Assembly: GCF_021401245.1 (NCBI RefSeq)
Contig: NZ_JACBFY010000001.1
Span: 310,001-374,000 of the forward strand
Reading direction: 5' to 3'
DNA from: Pseudacidovorax sp. NFM-22
Lineage (GTDB): Bacteria > Pseudomonadota > Gammaproteobacteria > Burkholderiales > Burkholderiaceae_C
DNA length: 64,000 nucleotides
The notes below the pieces were generated by a model. The model was not told the DNA's origin. It saw only the letters and a list, made by a program, of their open reading frames with translations, and ran no database searches. A program made the translations under genes and the position numbers. The first letter of the stretch is position 1. Every line of letters begins with the position of its first letter. Of the stretch, positions 61,498-64,000 are shown piece after piece.

Positions 61498-63201
61498 ATG
61501 ACACAAGAAGAGATCCTCGCCCAGTTCGGCCCGCGCGAAGCCATGGAGTACGACGTCGTCGTGGTCGGCGGCGGCCCCGCCGGCCTCTCGGCCGCCATCC
61601 GCCTGAAGCAGCTCGCCGCGCTCAACGACAAGGAGATCTCGGTCGTGGTGCTGGAGAAGGGCTCGGAGCCCGGCGCGCACATCCTGTCGGGCGCCATCAT
61701 GGACCCGCGCGCGCTCACCGAGCTGATCCCCGACTGGCAGGCCAAGGGCGCGCCGCTGAACCAGCCGGTCACGGCCGACACCTTCCTGCTCATGAGCGAA
61801 ACGGGCGCCACCCGCGTGCCCAACTTCATGCTGCCGCCCAACTTCCACAACGAGGGCAACTACATCGTCAGCCTGGGCAACGTGGTGCGCTGGCTCGCCG
61901 CGCAGGCCGAGGAACTGGGCGTGGAGATCTTCCCCGGCTTCCCGGCCGCCGAAGTGCTCTACAACGACGACGGCTCGGTCAAGGGCGTGGCCACCGGCAA
62001 CCTGGGCATCGGCAAGGACGGCGAGCCGACCGAGAACTTCCAGCTCGGCATGGAGCTGCATGCCAAGTACACGCTGTTCGCCGAAGGCGCGCGCGGCCAC
62101 CTCGGCCGGCAGCTGATCAACCGCTTCAAGCTCGACGACGGCCGCGACCCGCAGAGCTACGGCATCGGCATCAAGGAACTGTGGGAGATCGACCCCGCCC
62201 GCCACGAGCCCGGCCTGGCGATCCACACCGCCGGCTGGCCGCTGCCCAATGACACCTACGGCGGCTCCTTCGTCTACCACGCCGAGAACAACCAGCTGAT
62301 CATCGGCTACGTGGTGGGCCTGGATTACCAGAACCCGCACATGAGCCCCTTCGAGGAGTTCCAGCGCTTCAAGACGCATCCGAACATCCGCTGGTACCTC
62401 GAAGGCCAGGACCAGGGCCTCAAGCCCGCCAAGCGCATCTCGTACGGCGCGCGCGCCATCACGGCCGGCGGCCTGCTGTCGCTGCCCAAGACGGTGTTCC
62501 CGGGCGGCGCGCTCATCGGCTGCGAGGCCGGCTACCTCAACGCCAGCCGCATCAAGGGCAGCCACGCCGCCATCAAGACCGGCATGCTGGCCGCCGACGC
62601 CGCCTTCGAGGCGGTGCAGGCCGGCCGCCAGTTCGACGAACTGGCCGCCTACCCCGAGGCCTTCGAGAAGAGCTGGCTGCACACCGAGCTGTACAAGGCG
62701 CGCAACTTCAAGCAGTGGTTCAAGAAGGGCCTGACGGTGGGCACGGTGATGACCGGCATCGAGCAGTTCGTGCTGCGCGGCCACATCCCCTGGACCATCC
62801 ACCGCACAGAGGCCGACCATGCGCGCCTGAAGCCGGCGGCCGAGTGCAAGAAGATCGTCTATCCCAAGCCCGACGGCAAGCTCACCTTTGACCGCCTGAG
62901 CTCGGTGTTCATCAGCAACACCAACCACGAAGAGAACCAGCCGGCGCACCTGACGCTGAAGGACCCGACGGTGCCCACGCGCATCAACCTGCCCCAGTAC
63001 GCCGGCCCCGAGAGCCGATACTGCCCGGCGGGCGTGTACGAGTTCGTGCCGGACGAGGCGGCGGGCGGCGGCAAGGAGCGGCTGCAGATCAACGCGCAGA
63101 ACTGCGTGCACTGCAAGACCTGCGACATCAAGGACCCCACGCAGAACATCGTGTGGGTCACGCCCGAAGGCGGCGGCGGCCCGAACTACACGGGCATGTA
63201 A
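61498..63201 (+). CDS. Electron transfer flavoprotein-ubiquinone oxidoreductase
   Basis: 567 residues. It is membrane-associated and passes electrons from acyl-CoA dehydrogenases, via electron transfer flavoprotein, to ubiquinone. The FAD motif is VVVVGGGPAGLSAAIRLKQL. The 4Fe-4S ligands are in the C-terminal region: SRYCPAGVYEF, then NCVHCKTCDIKDPTQNIVW. The quinone-binding part includes GRQLINRFKLDDGRDPQSYG. Start ATG 61498 (MTQEEILAQFGPREAMEYD). Length matches family members, and it carries its own terminator. Confidence 0.95.
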   Translation: MTQEEILAQFGPREAMEYDVVVVGGGPAGLSAAIRLKQLAALNDKEISVVVLEKGSEPGAHILSGAIMDPRALTELIPDWQAKGAPLNQPVTADTFLLMSETGATRVPNFMLPPNFHNEGNYIVSLGNVVRWLAAQAEELGVEIFPGFPAAEVLYNDDGSVKGVATGNLGIGKDGEPTENFQLGMELHAKYTLFAEGARGHLGRQLINRFKLDDGRDPQSYGIGIKELWEIDPARHEPGLAIHTAGWPLPNDTYGGSFVYHAENNQLIIGYVVGLDYQNPHMSPFEEFQRFKTHPNIRWYLEGQDQGLKPAKRISYGARAITAGGLLSLPKTVFPGGALIGCEAGYLNASRIKGSHAAIKTGMLAADAAFEAVQAGRQFDELAAYPEAFEKSWLHTELYKARNFKQWFKKGLTVGTVMTGIEQFVLRGHIPWTIHRTEADHARLKPAAECKKIVYPKPDGKLTFDRLSSVFISNTNHEENQPAHLTLKDPTVPTRINLPQYAGPESRYCPAGVYEFVPDEAAGGGKERLQINAQNCVHCKTCDIKDPTQNIVWVTPEGGGGPNYTGM

Positions 63202-63206
63202 GCAGC

Positions 63207-63235
63207 AAGGGCGCCGTCGGCGCCCTTCTTCTTTT
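63207..63235 (+). terminator. Intrinsic terminator after ETF-QO
   Basis: AAGGGCGCC (63207-63215) and GGCGCCCTT (63219-63227) form a perfect 9-bp stem with a 3-nt loop, followed by CTTCTTTTT. It may also act on the convergent MFS gene. Confidence 0.9.
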
Positions 63236-63287
63236 TGGCAGGTTCACGGCCCGCGCGGCAGGCCGCCACTGCCTGCACCCACGAGCC

Positions 63288-64000
63288 TCAGGCGCGCACC
63301 GGCACCTGCTGCGCCTGCTCGGCCCGCGCGTCGTGGCCGACCAGCAGCACCAGCACGAAGGCCAGCACCGACAGCAGCGCCAGGAACATCACGGCGAACA
63401 CGTCGTTGCCCATGCGGTCGCGCAGCATGCCGAAGATCGTCGGGCCGATGTAGCCGCCGAGGTTGCCGATGGCGTTGATCCAGGCGATGCCCGCCGCCGC
63501 AGCCACGCCGCTCAGGATGGCGGTGGGAAAGGTCCAGAACACCGGCAGCGCGCTGAAGATGCCGAAAGCGGCCAGCGTCACGGCCGCCATCTTGGGCACC
63601 GGCGCCGCGATGTTGGCCGCAGCGACCAGCCCGACGAAGATGCAGGCCAGCGGAATCAGCAGGAAGGCCTTGCGCTCGCGCCGGGCGTCCGAGGCGCGCG
63701 ACCAGAACAGCATGGCGATGGCGCCCACCAGATAGGGGAAGGCGTTGACGAAGCCCACCTCCACATTGCCCAGGCCGCCGAAGCCCTTGATGATCTGCGG
63801 CAGGAAGAAGCCCAGGCCGTACAGCGGCACCGTGATGCCCATGTAGATGAAGCCCATGGCGATGACGCGCCAGTTGCGTAGCGACTGCGTCCACGAGATG
63901 GCATGCAGCGCCTCGCGGTTGCGGCGCTCGGCGGCCAGCGTGGTGGTGAGCCACTGGCGCTCCTCGCCTGTCAGCCACTTGGCGTCGGCCGGCCCATCGG
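63288..64000 (-). CDS. MFS transporter, anion:cation symporter group (5' end outside the window)
   Basis: C-terminal 237 residues; the gene runs off the right edge. The cytoplasmic central loop (ADAKWLTGEERQWLTTTL, AAERRNREALHAISW) precedes the second six-helix half starting NWRVIAMGFIYMGITVPLYG. FFLPQIIKGFGGLGNVEVGF and INAIGNLGGYIGPTIFGMLR are typical of the ACS family, which takes up carboxylates such as phthalate, glucarate or tartrate. The true start lies beyond 64000; the ATG at 63857 is internal. Confidence 0.87.
   Translation of the reverse strand, partial: DGPADAKWLTGEERQWLTTTLAAERRNREALHAISWTQSLRNWRVIAMGFIYMGITVPLYGLGFFLPQIIKGFGGLGNVEVGFVNAFPYLVGAIAMLFWSRASDARRERKAFLLIPLACIFVGLVAAANIAAPVPKMAAVTLAAFGIFSALPVFWTFPTAILSGVAAAAGIAWINAIGNLGGYIGPTIFGMLRDRMGNDVFAVMFLALLSVLAFVLVLLVGHDARAEQAQQVPVRA

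Overview
The window is a GC-rich chromosomal segment with very strong G/C bias at third codon positions. Its gene content points to a betaproteobacterium of the order Burkholderiales, most likely family Comamonadaceae: a succinylase-type lysine pathway, a Bug-type periplasmic receptor, many small catabolic operons, type B ribosomal protein L31 and an EptA-type lipid A transferase. The genus assignment is inference. No rRNA, tRNA, prophage, insertion sequence or CRISPR array was seen.

Layout. (1) 1-8.0 kb, plus strand: housekeeping genes dapC, dapD, pilU, dapE, prmB and an ABC-F ATPase (YheS type). dapE/prmB/yheS overlap one another. (2) 8.0-9.2 kb: a gene-free stretch with two inverted copies of a roughly 230-nt structured repeat on either side of a REP-like palindrome cluster. 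(3) 9.2-22.0 kb, minus strand: an aromatic-compound catabolic cluster read from 22 kb towards 9 kb. In that order it holds an SDR, a cupin, an alpha/beta hydrolase, an IclR regulator, a second SDR with an altered active site, a TPP enzyme, an aspartate-dehydrogenase-like protein, an aldehyde dehydrogenase, a two-domain VOC (extradiol dioxygenase-like) protein, a Bug receptor, a small helix-turn-helix-like protein, a Rieske oxygenase and its flavin/2Fe-2S reductase. A palindrome just upstream of the first gene is a good IclR operator candidate. (4) 22.2-29.7 kb: single genes (Gly-rich lipoprotein, DadA-like oxidase, P1 peptidase with a TAXI-type binding protein, a NarL-type response regulator without its phospho-acceptor Asp, and a flavoprotein). 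(5) 29.8-31.6 kb: trxA and rho, each followed by a clear terminator. (6) 31.8-48.1 kb, plus strand: a tightly spaced catabolic operon. It contains an aldolase-family protein, a complete peptide/opine-type ABC importer with a double ATPase, a hydroxyacid dehydrogenase, a class III transaminase, two histone-deacetylase-fold amidohydrolases, a DMT exporter, a GntR regulator, an APH-fold kinase whose N-terminus is built from translated REP-type repeats, a class III PLP enzyme of the phospho-lyase kind and an M20 deacylase. A near-perfect palindrome precedes the first gene. (7) 48.2-54.6 kb: rpmE2, a polytopic membrane protein, a MATE transporter, an FKBP isomerase and eutBC. (8) 54.9-64 kb: an AhpD-like protein, heme oxygenase, eptA with a PAP2 phosphatase, a divergent OmpR-type two-component pair, a thioesterase, ETF-ubiquinone oxidoreductase and a partial MFS transporter.

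How the genes work together. Region 3 looks like a route that hydroxylates an aromatic acid, cleaves the ring by an extradiol-type step, hydrolyses the product and oxidises the resulting aldehyde. Region 6 looks like import and breakdown of an acylated or acetylated amino compound: importer, amidohydrolases, kinase plus phospho-lyase, transaminase, 2-hydroxyacid dehydrogenase. Both substrates are unknown. Region 8 looks like lipid A phosphate remodelling under its own two-component system.
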